Positions 33,404 through 45,400 of a stretch of 64,000 nucleotides of DNA are shown here, one piece after another. This DNA comes from Bolinopsis microptera (lineage: Eukaryota > Ctenophora > Tentaculata > Lobata > Bolinopsidae), in assembly GCF_026151205.1 (NCBI RefSeq), contig NC_087079.1, positions 11,584,635-11,648,634 of the forward strand. Reading direction: 5' to 3'. Made by a program: the position numbers and the translations under genes. The notes below the pieces were generated by a model, which saw nothing but the letters and a program-made list of their open reading frames with translations, was not told where the DNA came from and did no database searches. Each line of letters starts with the position of its first letter. The stretch's first letter is position 1.

Positions 33404-36400
33404 ATGTCAACATCTACTCCTCCTCTTGACGGACCATGTCTTTTGGGAGATTGTACTTTCAACTGGAATACATCAAAGAAAGCAGAGGTTTTTAACAGGC
33501 AATTAGCTATTTTACAAGATTAAATTATTATCATGTCACTGAAAACAATAGGCTTTGTATAAATATATAGTGAGGAATTTAGAGGAGGGGGTCAGTAAAG
33601 AATAAACCAGTTGCTTCATTTATTTATTGACTCATCTGCACTCAGCAGCAGTAAACCAATGAGTTCCATGGTTCACCCTAACTGGTTAAGTAATTAGGTT
33701 CACAAATTACTGTGGTTTTCAAAGTGAGAAACCTTACTTGATATACCAAGTAGTCAGTTCACATTGTCCTCTATGATATACTAGAGAACCTGTAGGAAAA
33801 TGTGATCTTTGATTTTTTCACGGATTTTTATAAGGTTATCAAATGTTTGAACAACAGAAATGCATATAATGTAGTCTCAAAATATACTAATTTTAATTCA
33901 GGATACGATACTGCCTCACCTGTTATCAGAGCACAAAGTGGTCATAGCCTCCGTGGACACAGTGTACAACATGCAACAATACCTTCATTACTGGAGAAAC
34001 AAAGTTCATGGAACAAACTTGGCTGAGCACTTGCACGGAATTAATGTCCACAAGAAAGAAGGAGACAGTTACCCTGAGTTGTATTATATGCTGAATGACA
34101 CGTCTCAGGAGGACAAAACTCTGAGGCGCAGGATATACAATGAAACATTGATCAAAGTTTTAAAACAACAGCAGGTACAATGCTCACAATTTTCAAACAT
34201 TTTTTCCCAATCCATGACTCAAGTGCTGTAGGGCGTAGTCACAAAAGAGTCAAGCAAACGAAATGTTTTTTGTATATTTTAGCTTCCATCCGTCGTCCCT
34301 GTGCACACTTTCAACATAAGAAATTATACGGCCGCTTTTTATTGTTGTATATGAGCACATTGCCCGATCGGACGAACTATTTTGTGGAAGGAGCCCTCAA
34401 TGTTATAAAATCGGTTGGCACTCGAAGATTTAAAATTTTAATTTTACAAAGGATCGTTTTAAATCTTGATATAAATATGTTGTATTGTCAAAATGTTAGG
34501 CTTCATTGTTAGCCAAACTACAATTCTGCACTAACATATCCCTCTTACAGGAAGAACGAGAATGTGAGAGTTTGAATATTGACTGTCTTTTCTGTCCTGA
34601 CAAGCTAAAAGGAAACAGATTCAAAATATCAGAACATTTGTACCACGAACACAGCTTTACCCTAGGGCATCCTGACAATTTGGTAATTCCATTTCTTAAG
34701 TTTCTTGAACTCCAACTTTTATTTAACTTTTCTTTTTTTTATATTGAATGTCTTTTTTTATATTGAATGTCTTTTTTTAAATATTGAACGTCTGCACATT
34801 GTACAAAATTATTGTAATAATTATAAAATAAATAATATTCAAGTTATCATTATTTTATATGGTAAAAACATTACTATTACTCCAGTTTATACAGGATTTT
34901 TGACTTAACATTAAAGCTGTATCTAATGCAGGGTGCATTTAGGTGTATACTGCTCAATTCATAGAGCACCTGCGCAGTAAGATGGTACGGGCAGAATGTT
35001 TGTACTGTGATAAAACATTTCGAGATTACAAAACTCTTAGGGAACACATGAGGAAGAAATTACACAAGAAGTTAAATCCTAGCAACACAGGTTATATATA
35101 AAACAATGCAACCCTCTTTTTTTTGTTGAAAAAAAAATGGATATGCGACCATTAAAACAAGGTTATCAGTAAAACAAAGTTATCAATTTTACACCAACTT
35201 TATACAATAATAATGGAAATCTCTACAAAGAAAAGCAAATTAGGATAATATTTGCATTCCAGTCATACGTTACAATAATATGACAAATGACAATTGACAT
35301 GACATGATGTATGCATAATTTACATGAAACAGAACACAGCACAAAATTTGAATTTACCTTAAGCCAAACCACATAAAGATCGACGGGACACCCCAAAATG
35401 CGTGCAGAGTTTTTCAAGTTTTGCACAGTGACGTCATCAGAACTACTTATGCCTTATATAGTGTGAAATGTGCATCAATTATTCCATATAATATAGTATA
35501 ATTGCATCGATTGATCACGTGACACGTGCCAATTTTAAAGGACCAGTTAACTGAAAAAAAAGTTATCCTCATATTTTGACAGATTGTGACAAATAGCAAA
35601 CTAAGCAACGAGTCGAAATTCCTAAATCTCTAACTGCTCTCTAACGCGTGTAAATAGCGTTTGTATTATTTTGGCGATGACGTCATAAAGTCCCTCTTGC
35701 GCGCAGAGTAGCTCGTGAGACTGTATTTTACAGGTAAAAAATGGACATAATACAATCTTTTCCCCCGAATAACTCGAAAAGTAAGTAATTTAGGGTACAT
35801 GTTGCTTCATAAGTTGTATATAAACATGGCCATTCTGCACAATTTGCACACATTCAAAATCTTTTAGGGCCTTCATAGCCCAATTAACCAGATACCCATA
35901 GTTTTGCATGATTTCTGGAACCGAAAATCAGTTTTTCGCCAATAACTGAAAAAGTAAGCACTTTAAGGCATATGTTTGTTCGTAAGTCATATATTAATAT
36001 GCTAATTGCGGTTCTTTTGCATCCTGTCTGAAGACTCCATCACGATCATATCAAAAATGGGCTTAGCACCACGCCCAAAATGGTTTTTGGCGAATTTATC
36101 GAAAAGTAAGGATTTTAGGCCATGTGTTGCTCAATAACTCCTATATAAACATGCATATGCGGCTTCGTTCAAGCCTATTTTGAAGTGTCTACGACCTTCA
36201 GAAGCAAGGGGTCGGTTACGTTATTGGGTCAATATGGGCGTGGCCCTCCTGGGTTTTCTCCACGGTCAAAAAAATGTCTCCAAACGAAAATCGTTTAATC
36301 ATAACTTCGGGAAGGTCTGTGCAAAGTTTCGTGAGTATTAGAACATTTGCAGGTTCATTTCCATAAATGTCCATAAATGACTGGACTACACAACTTTAGA

Positions 36401-39400
36401 GTTAACTTTAGAGAAACTCATAAGTCATTTATCTCAAATTAAGCTGTTAGTGTCCATGATCAACCTCTGGCGACAATGTTTTACGTGAAATGTAAAAATC
36501 AGGAGTAATATAAAAAAGGTATTTTTAGATTAAAGTGCTAGCTCATAGTTTTAGAATTGTATAGATTAACGTTGGTCATTTAGCCATCTAACAATCGATC
36601 GTGCCGTAATATATGGCCAGAGAATAATAGGGTCTTGGAAATTCTATAGTTGTTCAGTGGGTCGATCGACTGAACACGTTTGCACTTGGTATTTAAACTT
36701 ACCAGTAGTTTATTTATGTTATGCACCGATGATAATGCAATTAGGATAACAACTAGGTAAGCCGGAAGTCTAATTCAAAACACACCTCACACCGTACACA
36801 CCTCCAATCAGTAATTTTACTATTTGGTAGACCGGGTATTTTGGCGGGAATTCTGTTCCCACGGCACTGTTCTGATAGAAGCTACTTCTACTAATGGTCC
36901 CAGAGGAACGGCCGTAAAGTAGCCAGACTTCTTGTCTCCTGTACTGGCAGACACTTGCAGATTAAAGTTAGAAATTTCGCTATGCTATAAATATAATTGC
37001 TCTCGGAATTGAACAAACTCCTACTTATCTGTATCCTTTCTAAATTCGTTAGAGTTTCATGGACTGGGGAAAAATAATCGGTACAGTCTCCCTGCTTGTG
37101 TAATTAAGCAATGAAAACAATCCAAAATTATCACATATGACATAAGTTGTAATAGCAGAAACTTTCTAACCGTACATTCACCCGCCACTGTTCAAGAACC
37201 TATATCACTGTTTAAAATCATGACGTGAGCACTGTACATCCAATCAGCTATTCCTTTAGTTAGGATGATAGCCAAAACTATAAGGATTTTGGAGAACTAG
37301 GGTAATAGTCATAATTCTAAAATTTGAGTGAGTTACACGTGTTTTATTGACGATGATAAACATTTGTAATGTAAATTACGCTATGCAAGCGCGCACTGAG
37401 GGACTTTATGACGTCACGAGGCCACAGCTTATTATTGCAATAACACGCGTTACACGTACGCTAGAGAGTTGGTTCTTTCGACGATACGATTCTTTACCAG
37501 TTTGTCACAGCTGATTTAAATCTTAGCCAAATTGGAGACTACAAATTTTTCAGTTAACTGGTCCTTTAAGGTAAACAAATATGCCTCACCTTCTACCAGA
37601 ATCCACATCTATGAATCGTGATATTATCATAAATAAATTAGTGGCCTCGCATAATAAGATAGACCTTGTGCTAGCCTTCTAATAAAAATTGCGAATACAA
37701 TTATTAAATGTTGCTTCTAATTCTCTGTTTGACCGCTTAAATCTGATCTGTTAACGTTTCATACAATTATAAATTATGTAATCATTGAGCGGTGCATTGC
37801 TTAGTCATACATTGACTAAGCAATTTTTAACTCATTACAACACTACAAATCTATTACATTTATTGAGTATTATGTAACGTGATGGAAATGTTTTAAGCCG
37901 GTAATATCCTGTCCAAACCCAGGATACATTACAGCATTCAAAGACTTCGTTGTAACTTTGTATGAAAAGCATTAATAAATTATATTATGTTAATTTGACT
38001 TTGTTTATTCATTTATTTATCAAAAATTTGAATACGCTTCTACATTTAAAACTTACCTCTATAAATAGGCGTTATCTAATATCTATGTTGTAAATTATAT
38101 TTCAGAATTTGACAAGTATTACATCGTAAACTACCGAGAATTTGGAAAGAGTTGGAAGACTTTGAGTAAAGACGATAATGATGGTTCAGACTCCCGGAAT
38201 GGTAAGAAAGATTCAAGCGCAGATTGAATTATTATCATGTCACTGAAAACAATAGATTATGTCTGTCTTTATGTACGACCGCCCACGTGCAAATTGAACG
38301 AAAAATAAAAAGGTGCATAGTAACCATGGTAACCGTGTTGAACGCGCACGTGCACGTGCAAAGATTTGCGAGCGACATTTTGATCGGTTTTGATGAGGCC
38401 CTGCACCACTAATCCTGCACCAGTAACCCTGCACCACTAACCCTGCACCAGTAACCCTGCACCACTAACCCTGCACCACTAATCCTGCACCAGTAACCCT
38501 GCACCACTAACCCTGCACCAGTAACCCTGCACCACTAACCCTGCACCACTAACCCAGCACCACTAACCCTGCACCACTAACCCAGCACCACTAACCCTGC
38601 ACCACTAACCCTGCACCACTAACCCTGCACCACTAACCCTGCACCACTAACCCTGCACCACTAACCCTGCACCACTAACCCTGCACCACTAACCCTGCAC
38701 CACTAACCCTGCACCACTAACCCTGCACCACTAACCCTGCACCACTAACCCAGCACCACTAACCCTGCACCACTAACCCTGCACCACTAACCCAGCACCA
38801 CTAACCCTGCACCACTAACCCTGCACCACTAACCCTGCACCACTAACCCTGCACCACTAACCCTGCACCACTAACCCTGCACCACTAACCCTGCACCACT
38901 AACCCTGCACCATTAACCCTGCATCACTAACCGTACAGGAAGTCCAACTGAAGAAGATTGGTCAGACTGGGAAGGCTCAGCTCCGGAGATACAGTGCTTA
39001 GTGTGCAGTGTAGTTTACTCCAAGTTTACTGCAATCAAACAACACATGAGATCCCAACACCGCATAGACTTGGACAGCTTGTGTAACGGCATGTCTTATT
39101 ACAAACAGGTCAGTTGTGTGTTCCATATAGACTTCAGGCGACTTTCCGTCAACTCGAGCACAAAACCGTGGCTATTGGCAATTTTAACTGCAAAGTTTAA
39201 TGAAGGTTTAAAAGCTAATATACTACCTCAGGTAAAACTGATAAACTATATCCGGTATCTTATAATGGACTCAGACTGCCCCTTCTGCGACCAATCATCG
39301 CTACCTGATATATCCAAACACTTGCTAACTCATATGAACATAACATCTATGTCACACGAACGTTTCAATGATGACCGGTATCTGTTTCCTGCGCTGGATA

Positions 39401-39492
39401 ACGATTTTATGTTGTGTTGTTTAAAGGATGTACTTGTAGAGGGAGAGGATGTTTTGGTTATTCCTGAGGATATCCCACAACCTCACACGTGA
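33404..39492 (+). CDS. ZNF277: Zinc finger protein 277 orthologue
   Basis: Seven exons with consistent phases: 33404-33487, 33902-34174, 34551-34682, 34943-35090, 38106-38201, 38939-39108 and 39232-39492, giving 387 aa. The order of motifs matches animal ZNF277: an early C-x4-C stretch with LLSEHKVVIA (exons 1-2), CLFCPDKLKGNRFKISEHLYHEH with GHPDNL (exon 3), CLYCDKTFRDYKTLREHMRKK (exon 4), YYIVNYREFGKSW (exon 5), EEDWSDWEG with CLVCSVVYSKFTAIKQHM (exon 6), then CPFCDQSSLPDISKHLLTH and FPALDNDFMLCCL (exon 7). ZNF277 is a C2H2 zinc-finger protein; in mammals it is linked to ribosomal protein uS5 and to Polycomb, and I cannot test either here. Intron 4 contains a 2-kb transposon and intron 5 a satellite. 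No lesions seen. Confidence 0.93.
35539..37565. mobile_element. Non-autonomous TTAA transposon in ZNF277 intron 4
   Basis: 2027 bp between TTAA at 35535-35538 and 37566-37569, with inverted ends AGGACCAGTTAACTGAAAAA and TTTTTCAGTTAACTGGTCCT. The ends contain further inverted matches (GACGTCATAAAGTCCCTC against GAGGGACTTTATGACGTC). Inside, three diverged copies of a unit of about 150 bp with cgaaaagtaag and ttgctcataa-like motifs run from 35765 to 36180. No transposase ORF. TTAA points to the piggyBac or Kolobok groups. Confidence 0.85.
37835..37990 (+). repeat. Repeat related to part of the giant LTR
   Basis: aaatctattacatttattga, then tatgtaacgtgatgg, gtccaaaccc and gaaaagcattaataa match 50818-50965 over about 150 bp with moderate divergence. 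Only the first 30-40 bases also occur at 6043-6073. It may be a solo-LTR remnant of a related element. Confidence 0.55.
38399..38932 (+). repeat. 14-bp satellite (CTGCACCACTAACC)n in ZNF277 intron 5
   Basis: About 38 tandem units with only a few variants (cagtaacc, aatcc, aacccagc). It ends directly at the exon 6 acceptor; the last degenerate unit (catcactaaccgtacag) supplies the AG at 38937-38938. Each unit carries CTAAC and resembles an expanded telomere-like CTAACCC string, but the unit is not a telomere repeat. Confidence 0.92.
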
Positions 39493-41002
39493 CACCAATA
39501 AGGTGGTGCGTCATACGTCCACCTAGTCAACCTACAGAGACATGATCAAATTATAGCGCTTTCTCGTTGAGGCTAGGAGGTTACTCCGATCCTACCAATT
39601 CAGATTTCTTTAAGTTTGAGGGTGGTGTGTATTTATATAGCGGTACTGAGTTACAGAGGTTCTTGTGCAATCTCTCCAATCACCACCAACTAGGACTATT
39701 TTGTATTATTTTGCTACCCTTGATTTTGCAATTGGTTTTATGAAATTATAAATGGAGTATATTCTTATTTTATGACTTTATTGTTTATCATATAATAATA
39801 TGATAAACAATGAAATGTTGTGTATAAAGTAGAATGGGTTCCATGAAATCTTTATAATACAGGGTTTTCAAAAAAGGCAACCATGTGATCAGTGTTAATA
39901 ACCCACAAATGATTCTGCAGTTGTTCAGGCAAGGTGGTTCTGCCGCGCCGTGCAGCTCCTCAATGCCTTGAACTTGTGGGAGTCGATTCGGTTTCAAATT
40001 CTGAACATAATGCACTAATAATAAACGGCAAAGTTCCATAAGTTCTTTAAGAAATCCTATCAGTGGACAGTGCCTATCTAGCAGAAAAATGAGTGGGCCA
40101 AAAAAAAGGTTCCTGATGGATTTTTGCACTGAAATTTTGAAAACAGATTCCGCAGCATCATAGCACATGGCTTGAGAGGTTTCAAGTTGCTAGCTTAAAT
40201 GTGAGGCGAATTACCAACGAAATAAACTATGTTGCTTTCTTTGAAGCACACTGCGTTTCTAGTACCTCTCATTTCAAGTTGTACATTCTTTTGGTTTGAA
40301 ATTGCGTAACTGATGAAATTTGATGACGAATGAAATTCAAGCCAGAATTTGTTGATAAAAATTAAATATTGAATGGGCGGCTCCAAAGTTTATGCAGGAA
40401 AATTCTGTTTGCTTTTAGGTAGAACACAGAACTAATTGACTTTTCCTTGTAAGCGGAAGAGATAGCGAGGGTGGAGGGAAAATTCCTCTCGGTCTCGGAG
40501 GGGGGAGGGGGGTCTCGGCAGCTAAGTGTCGGATTTTTCAGGAATATTTAATAGATAAACAGGCACATAGTCAAAGGAGGTGTTAGTTTTTAACAATTAT
40601 AGGTAAACCATATTTTTGGGGGTTAATTAAGCACCACTTAGTGTTAAAAATGCAAGTTAGTGTTGAAATGTTATCAGAAACCACTCCCCTCAATAATGCA
40701 AAACACTGGGGGGGGGGGGGGGTGAAAATGGTGAACTGATGAACAGTTTGTTAGTTGAAAAGTGTAGCGATAATACAGATAACCAATATTGGTGATCAAT
40801 AAGTGTGCACTAAAACTGTATGATGAGCTGTTACCTGATAGATCATAGAACTAGAGCTACTCTAGTAGTACTCATCGTCATAGAGTACTCATCGTCAAAC
40901 TTGAAAGCCGAGATTCTAATCTGTAGTCGTGTGCCGATCTTGTTAAGGCCACTGTATGAAGGCAGAAGGGGGGGGGGGGGGGTGGGGCGGGGATGGGGGG
41001 GC
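39493..41002. other. ZNF277 downstream flank
   Basis: No gene is supported. A perfect hairpin with 14-bp stems and a 4-base loop sits at 39780-39811 (attgtttatcatat and its complement). G runs occur at 40708-40722 and 40968-40982. A 126-codon minus-strand frame at 39788-40168 shows no known domain. Confidence 0.5.
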
Positions 41003-42015
41003 CAACAGAGGGGGGCCGGGAGTGGGGAGGTCAACAGAGGAGGGCCGGGAGTGGGGGGTCAACAGAGGAGGGCCGGGAGTGGGGGGTCAACAGAGGAGGG
41101 CCGGGAGTGGGGGGTCAACAGAGGAGGGCCGGGAGTGGGGGGTCAACAGAGGAGGGCCGGGAGTGGGGGGTCAACAGAGGAGGGCCGGGAGTGGGGGGTC
41201 AACAGAGGAGGGCCGGGAGTGGGGGGGTCAACAGAGGAGGGCCGGGAGTGGGGGGTCAACAGAGGAGGGCCGGGAGTGGGGGGGTCAACAGAGGAGGGCC
41301 GGGAGTGGGGGGTCAACAGAGGAGGGCCGGGAGTGGGGGGGTCAACAGAGGAGGGCCGGGAGTGGGGGGTCAACAGAGGAGGGCCGGGAGTGGGGGGGTC
41401 AACAGAGGAGGGCCGGGAGTGGGGGGTCAACAGAGGAGGGCCGGGAGTGGGGGTCAACAGAGGAGGGCCGGGAGTGGGGGGTCAACAGAGGAGGGCCGGG
41501 AGTGGGGGGTCAACAGAGGAGGGCCGGGAGTGGGGGGTCAACAGAGGAGGGCCGGGAGTGGGGGGTCAACAGAGGAGGGCCGGGAGTGGGGGGGTCAACA
41601 GAGGAGGGCCGGGAGTGGGGGGGTCAACAGAGGAGGGCCGGGAGTGGGGGGGTCAACAGAGGAGGGCCGGGAGTGGGGGGTCAACAGAGGAGGGCTGGGA
41701 GACGGGAGTGGGGGGGTCAACAGAGGAGGGCCGGGAGTGGGGGGTCAACAGAGGAGGGCCGGGAGTGGGGGGTCAACAGAGGAGGGCCGGGAGTGGGGGG
41801 TCAACAGAGGAGGGCCGGGAGTGGGGGTCAACAGAGGAGGGCCGGGAGTGGGGGGGTCAACAGAGGAGGGCCGGGAGTGGGGGGGTCAACAGAGGAGGGC
41901 CGGGAGTGGGGGGTCAACAGAGGAGGGCCGGGAGTGGGGGGGTCAACAGAGGAGGGCCGGGAGTGGGGGGGTCAACAGAGGAGGGCCGGGAGTGGGGGGG
42001 TCAACAGAGAAGGCC
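41003..42015. repeat. G-rich 29-31 bp satellite
   Basis: About 34 units of GTCAACAGAGGAGGGCCGGG-AGTGGGG..., varying mainly in the final G run (5, 6 or 7 G). Because unit length shifts by one, all three plus-strand frames stay open for more than 350 codons with repetitive GGQQRRAGS, VNRGGPGVG and STEEGREWG peptides. These are not credible genes. The G runs could form quadruplexes. Confidence 0.93.
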
Positions 42016-42497
42016 GGGGTTAGAGCACGATCTGGAGATATCGTACGTAAAATTTCAAGGTTTACACTTTACATGTCATCTTATTGTATATGAGAACTTC
42101 AAATGAAATTTGTTTTGAAATTTTTTTAAAGTTTCAATTGTTTATCTCTCACACTAACTTTGACACGAAAGTCGTGTTAAATTTGATGCCGTGGTGTTAC
42201 TGTTAGTATTAATGGCAACAGATATACCTATATATTTCGTCTCGCTTTATATAGTATTATATACATACATGCAATGTTACATAATATCTTACTATGTATA
42301 GTAAGATATGTATTATGTATCACAATTATATGTAACATATTAAATGTGTCGTGTATTATAATTCTATGTAACATAGTTGTTAATTGTTACAGTTAATTAA
42401 GTTTTCTGATAGTAGGATTAACTATTTGTTAATTGTTACAGCTAATTAAGTTTTCTGTTAATAGGATGAACTAGCACAGTTTAAGGGAGACGTTAAG
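42016..42497. promoter_or_regulatory. ARL8 upstream region
   Basis: 482 bp between the satellite and the ARL8 ATG. It contains a perfect hairpin (atatcttactat, 42284-42295, and its complement at 42298-42309). It also has a direct repeat of gttaattgttacag-ttaattaagttttctg at about 42381-42411 and 42428-42458. It probably holds the promoter and 5'UTR; no specific site was identified. Confidence 0.4.
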
Positions 42498-45400
42498 ATG
42501 GCCAGTATTGTTCAACGTTTCCTCGATTGGATCAGGTCAGATGACTGCAACTATTTTGCAATTATTGGTTTATAAAGTACATTTTGTCGTGGTGATTTAT
42601 TTATATAATTATACTCAAAAGTCAAAAATGTGTCCAAGATTATTTGATGTTTTTGTCAGGTCGCTGTTCTGGAAAGAAGAGATGGAATTGACACTGGTCG
42701 GTATGCAAAATAGTGGCAAAACTACTTTTGTTAACGTTTTAGCGGTAAGATAAATACATACACTTATTTTGTATTAAATTATATGAAAATTGTACAAAAC
42801 CTTTCGACCTGATTCTATTTAAATAAAAACTATAAAACAATGCTATGACACATTTCTAATTTTAATTTTCAGTCTGGGCAGTTTAATGAAGACATGATTC
42901 CTACAGTCGGCTTCAACATGAGAAAAGTTACTAAAGGGAATGTTACTATAAAGGTTACTATATACTTTATAATGTTACTATAAAGCTAAAGTTTACTATA
43001 TAGTTTATGTTACTAATTTATGAAAATTTGGCCTATCGTCCATTTTTGGGTTTCACCCTCTACTTTATAACGTTACTATATAAAGGTGAATGTTTGCATC
43101 GTCACGTGATCCAACAGTGGATTTCACCAACACTTGACAAATGACATGTCCGCTACTGTTCGTGAATCTTCCTTTGGCATTTTGACCAATATTTGTATTC
43201 GAACATTTTGAACATGACCTAACTTACTGATCTAAAGATCTAAGTGATCTATTGTAGATAATATAATACGGTGTATCACTCATTCACACAGATAGATGTC
43301 TTTGTAATGTTCAATGAGCTATTAGCTTTATATCACGAGACTAACGTGTATACCAGCTCGTGACCTCGCCGTGCTGTATTCAGTATAAGCCACAGCTTTA
43401 TTATACAGCGTTATTAATGCTTCAAACATATTGTACTTAATGTGCACATTATATATATAATCAATATTTATATTTCCAACCTAATTTTCGGGTTTAATAC
43501 TTATAGAGTATAGTATAGACCCCTACTATCTCCTGCCAATGATGGGATATTTCCACTATCCACGACTTAACCAATAGATTGCTTATTAAATATGTAATAT
43601 GTAGCATGTAATGTATGTAACATGTAATATGTAACATGTAGCGTGTAGTATGTAGCATGTAACATGTAATATGTAATATGTAATTTAACTATCACCCAGT
43701 TGTGGGATATCGGCGGACAGCCTCGTTTTAGAAGCATGTGGGAGAGATATTGCAGAGGTGTGTCCTGTATAGTGTACATGGTTGATGCGGCAGATCACGA
43801 GAGATTAGAGGGGAGCAAGCAAGAACTTCACAATCTACTGTCCAAACCTCAACTTGTTGGCATTCCGGTACGTCTTTAAATATGAATGTGAAATAACGAA
43901 TTATTTAACTGTTTTAAGGAACATGTTATCTCATTATTACATATTTACACTTTTGCTTTTGGGGATTTACATTAGATAAATTATATTACTTGGCTAGTAG
44001 CAACAGAGTACTTGAGTATCATCAATGTTGCATGATATTGTGAACAGAAGTTGTGAGATTATGCTACAACATATTTTTACGTATATCTTAATGTATAATG
44101 TTGTTTTAATCTTCAGGTGCTAGTTCTGGGGAATAAGAAAGATCTGCCAAACTCGCTGGATGAAAACCAGCTTATTGACAAGATGTAAGTAGCATCCCTC
44201 TGTGGAACAGCTAACAAATAATTGGGAGGTATTTGATGTTTATGGTAAGTTATAGAACTCCTGACCAAACGAGTGCCGAAGGCACAAGTTTTGTCAGGAG
44301 TCCTATAAATTGCTTATGGTACGGCACAAGACAACAGTCTTGGGAACATTTTCCGACCAAAATTTTGAAATTTGGTGCATTTTAACCGTGTCAAATTGGC
44401 AAAATACTGTATATACTTCCAACACAAAGTGTTCATTGTCCAACGAGCATCCTGCCATGCTGCTACCATCGTGTTACTCTCGTGGTTGCCACATGACAGC
44501 TTACCTAACTGCTATAATTGGACAGTGCACTTTTGTCACGTGAGGATTTGGTTATCGATACTTATTGAGTACACATACAGTACTCCATAAATATTAAATT
44601 CCTTTATGAAAGAAAGAAAATAGATACTCCTCTAATTTCCAATGATTACAGTGATATTTCAAGATTGACTCAACTTTTGCTGTTCTCTCAAACTATAAGG
44701 ATGTGAATTGTGAATCTAATTTTGCTTGAGCATGAAATCCAGCCCTTTTCGCTGGCTAATATAGGTCACGTTATCTATCAAGTGACTGTACCTCGTGACT
44801 GCGTCACTCGGTTACCACGTGCCCGACAAACTGGTGCGGTACCATAAGTAGTGGCTATATACTTAGTCATAATGCTCACGCTTTACAAGTCGATGGTTGG
44901 TAGTCTACTGGAATACTGTTGCCTGCTATGGCACCCCTCCAACATAGGTGACATCCGGGAGCTTGGAAGCGTAAAAAAAGCTTTCACCGCGAGAATTACT
45001 AGAATACGTGATCTTCATTATTGGGACGTTCTGATGTCTCTACAGCGTCGCAGGGAGCGGTTTATTATCCTTCATAAGATTATCCATAACCATTAACCAT
45101 AGCATCAACGAAATTAGCAGTTTGTCTCCAGGCCACGTTTTGGAAACCTTGCAGTCATTCCATCTGCATGCAGACACAGCTCAGCAGCAAATTATATTAG
45201 TCACTGTACGATAATTAATTTGTGGCCATAGGCCAAATATTGTGGAATGCAATGCCTTACCATCTGAATTGCATCGGCAACCGGGAGCATTTCAAATCAC
45301 AGCTCACCCAGCTCATGCTATCTCTTCCTGATACACCGCCCATCAGGGGCTAGGGCTACACTCCTCAGAACTCAAACTCGCTGCTTTGCTGGAGGAATGA

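Noticed and set aside
38399-38932. Interstitial telomere repeat
   Set aside because: The unit is 14 bp (CTGCACCACTAACC), not TTAGGG-type; only a CTAACCC substring resembles telomere.
39788-40168. 126-codon minus-strand ORF
   Set aside because: Low-complexity hydrophobic peptide starting in a palindrome; no recognisable family.
40820-42106. Three overlapping ORFs of 355-428 codons
   Set aside because: All come from one 29-31 bp satellite read in three frames; the peptides are repetitive with no domain.
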